From an uncultured Collinsella sp. (lineage in GTDB: Bacteria > Actinomycetota > Coriobacteriia > Coriobacteriales > Coriobacteriaceae), in the NCBI GenBank assembly GCA_900554465.1, contig USHF01000079.1:1-6853 (forward strand): a stretch of DNA of 6,853 nucleotides. Reading direction: 5' to 3'. Under the pieces are notes generated by a model. The model was given only the letters and a program-made list of their open reading frames with translations. It was not told where the DNA came from and did not search any database. Below are positions 5,926 to 6,853 of this stretch, one piece after another. The position numbers and the translations under genes are program-made. Every line of letters starts with the position of its first letter. The first letter of the stretch is position 1.

Positions 5926-5943
5926 GCACGGATTGAGCCGTGC
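5926..5943. repeat. Small perfect hairpin just after yebC
   Basis: GCACGG (5926-5931) pairs with CCGTGC (5938-5943) around a six-base loop, five bases after the yebC stop. No T-run follows, so it is not a terminator by itself. The terminator proper lies about 48 bases further on. It may protect the mRNA 3' end, or may be chance. Confidence 0.4.
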
Positions 5944-5990
5944 ATATCTGGGCATAATGAAGCGAGCATGCAAGCCTCGTGGAATAGATG

Positions 5991-6031
5991 AGCCGGATCC
6001 GCGTGCGTAGAGCACCGGACCCGGCTTTTTT
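5991..6031 (+). terminator. Rho-independent terminator after yebC
   Basis: The left arm AGCCGG-A-TCCG-C-GTGC (5991-6006) pairs with the right arm GCAC-CGGA-C-CCGGCT (6012-6026). This gives 14 pairs with one A/C mismatch, one bulged C and a five-base loop (GTAGA). The arm ends in a run of six T (6026-6031). This is the clearest terminator in the window and separates yebC from the amaP transcription unit. Confidence 0.88.
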
Positions 6032-6036
6032 ATAAT
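6031..6036 (+). promoter_or_regulatory. Candidate -10 box of amaP, abutting the yebC terminator
   Basis: A perfect TATAAT starts on the last T of the yebC terminator T-run. Transcription would start near 6043, leaving a leader of about 44 bases to the GTG at 6087. The -35 position would fall inside the terminator hairpin (TAGAGC, 6008-6013) and does not look like TTGACA. A T-rich stretch can match TATAAT by chance, hence the modest score. Confidence 0.35.
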
Positions 6037-6086
6037 GATGCGAACCGTTTTGCATTTCGAGAGCCGAGATTTGAAGGGAGCGCCGC

Positions 6087-6632
6087 GTGCGCGTACTCAA
6101 ACGAGCCCTAGCGATCGTGTATCTTGCCGCCACCATCGTGGCGCTGGGTACGCTTGTCTGCCAGTTTTGGGGGCCGTATACGTATCGCTTTATGCTGCTG
6201 ATGCGCGACCCCATGCCGCGCATCGTCGTGACGGCGTGCGCCGGCGTCGTGGCGATCGGCGTACTGCTGAGCTTTTTCCGCCTGATGTTCGCCCGTCGCG
6301 AGCCGTCCTGCGTGCATCCGGCGGGGGAGCGCAATATCGAGGTTACCCTTGCGGCGCTTTCTTCGTGCGCCAGGGTTGCTGCCGGGCGCGACGACCGCGT
6401 GATGGTCGAGCATGTCGAGGCTCGCGTCCAAGGCCCCGACGATTCGCACGTCCGTTTTAAGGTCGAGGCTATCGCGCTTGACGATAAGGACGTGGCATCT
6501 CTGGCTACCGCGATGCAGCAGCGCATCGAAGAAGCCTGCGATACCATGCTCGGCGCGCCGGGTACGACCGCGCGCGTCCGTTTTTTGCCGTCCAAGACTA
6601 CCGTCCAGACCGTGGAGGTTTCCGGTGAGTGA
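6087..6632 (+). CDS. amaP: AmaP-like membrane protein with Asp23-type domain
   Basis: This 181-residue protein has the architecture of AmaP, the membrane anchor for Asp23/Gls24 envelope-stress proteins in Gram-positive bacteria. It has two N-terminal membrane helices (about 7-28 and 45-68) joined by a short loop, then a soluble domain. In that domain ERNIEVTLAALSSCA (81-95) and the regularly spaced Val/Lys-rich strands up to about residue 178 resemble the Asp23/AmaP fold. Family sequences vary a good deal and there is no catalytic motif to confirm it. GTG at 6087 has AAGGGAG (6074-6080) six bases upstream. The stop overlaps the next start, which implies coupled translation. Asp23 and DUF2273 partners, usual in such loci, would be expected just beyond the contig end, but I cannot see them. 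Confidence 0.68.
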   Translation: MRVLKRALAIVYLAATIVALGTLVCQFWGPYTYRFMLLMRDPMPRIVVTACAGVVAIGVLLSFFRLMFARREPSCVHPAGERNIEVTLAALSSCARVAAGRDDRVMVEHVEARVQGPDDSHVRFKVEAIALDDKDVASLATAMQQRIEEACDTMLGAPGTTARVRFLPSKTTVQTVEVSGE

Positions 6633-6812
6633 TACCAATCAAGATAAGACCGCTCGTACGCCGCGCCTGACGATTGACCAGAGCGCCACGTCGGCGAGCG
6701 AACCTGTTGATTCCAAAGCAGAGGCAACCGAGTTACAAGACGCGGCAGCCGCGGATTTTGACGAGGCTATGGGTCTCATCAAGGGTACGGGCGCTGCCGT
6801 CTGGAGCTATGC
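6625..6812 (+). CDS. Unrecognised protein, N-terminal fragment cut by the contig end
   Basis: About 62 genomic codons from GTG 6625 are present. GGAGG (6614-6618) lies six bases upstream, and the start overlaps the amaP stop by eight bases in another frame, a layout typical of coupled operon genes. The first 40 or so residues are polar and low in complexity, rich in Ala, Ser, Asp, Glu and Thr, and probably disordered. Then ADFDEAMGLIKGTGAAVWSYA may begin a helix or a membrane segment. I do not recognise the family. By position it may belong to the Asp23/AmaP envelope-stress cluster, but that is inferred only from its neighbour. The frame stays open through the adapter, which adds the artefact residues CLLYTSDAADDYL. 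Confidence 0.65.
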
Positions 6813-6853
6813 CTGTCTCTTATACACATCTGACGCTGCCGACGACTACTTAA
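6813..6853 (-). other. Sequencing-library adapter (Nextera Read 1 / Tn5 mosaic end) plus index-length tail
   Basis: Bases 6813-6845 are the reverse complement of the Nextera Read 1 transposase adapter, starting with the 19-bp mosaic end at 6813-6831. The last eight bases (6846-6853) sit in the i5 index slot; I do not match them to a named index. Genomic sequence ends at about 6812. Confidence 0.97.

Noticed and set aside
5087..6727. 546-codon open frame on the minus strand across yebC and amaP
   Set aside because: It is antisense to clear genes, crosses a strong terminator, and has no family motif. Long antisense frames arise here because the biased sense codons rarely include TTA, CTA or TCA.
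31..6831. 19-bp terminal inverted repeats that look like a Tn5-type transposon
   Set aside because: They are the mosaic ends of Nextera adapters at 31-49 and 6813-6831, flanked by known adapter bases, with no transposase gene between them.

Overview
The window is one short contig, most likely from a gut Coriobacteriia species, with Collinsella the best guess. The evidence is the GC-rich coding sequence, GTG starts, strong AGGAGG-type ribosome binding sites, and protein sequences that read as actinobacterial/coriobacterial. No rRNA or other marker is present, so the genus is an inference. Both ends are not genomic. Bases 1-49 are a P7 tail, an 8-base index and the Nextera Read 2 transposase adapter. 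Bases 6813-6853 are the reverse-complemented Nextera Read 1 adapter plus an index-length tail. The genomic insert is therefore about 50-6812, and the two terminal genes are truncated and fused in frame to adapter-encoded peptides.

All eight genes lie on the + strand. In order they are: the 3' part of a type III pantothenate kinase (coaX), a ComEB-type dCMP deaminase, a 92-residue NifU C-terminal-domain Fe-S scaffold, prolipoprotein diacylglyceryl transferase (lgt), a 727-residue polytopic membrane protein of the DUF6020/GT-C-like kind, a YebC/PmpR regulator, an AmaP-like membrane protein carrying an Asp23-type domain, and the N-terminus of an unrecognised gene that overlaps amaP by 8 bases.

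Functionally this is a housekeeping segment: CoA synthesis, pyrimidine deoxynucleotide supply, Fe-S cluster assembly, lipoprotein maturation, a probable envelope sugar transferase, translation/transcription control and envelope stress. Most genes are separated by 60-175 bases with their own leader, so they look like single-gene units. Only amaP and the last gene look translationally coupled. No gap without a gene exceeds about 175 bases.

The most interesting material is intergenic. Four hairpins with unrelated stems share a loop core of the form GGG(A/T)C(A/G)GG. Each follows a stop codon: after comEB on the opposite strand, a head-to-head pair after lgt, and one after the DUF6020 gene. They resemble a REP/BIME-type dispersed palindromic repeat family. 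I see no defence system, CRISPR array, phage gene, tRNA or rRNA.
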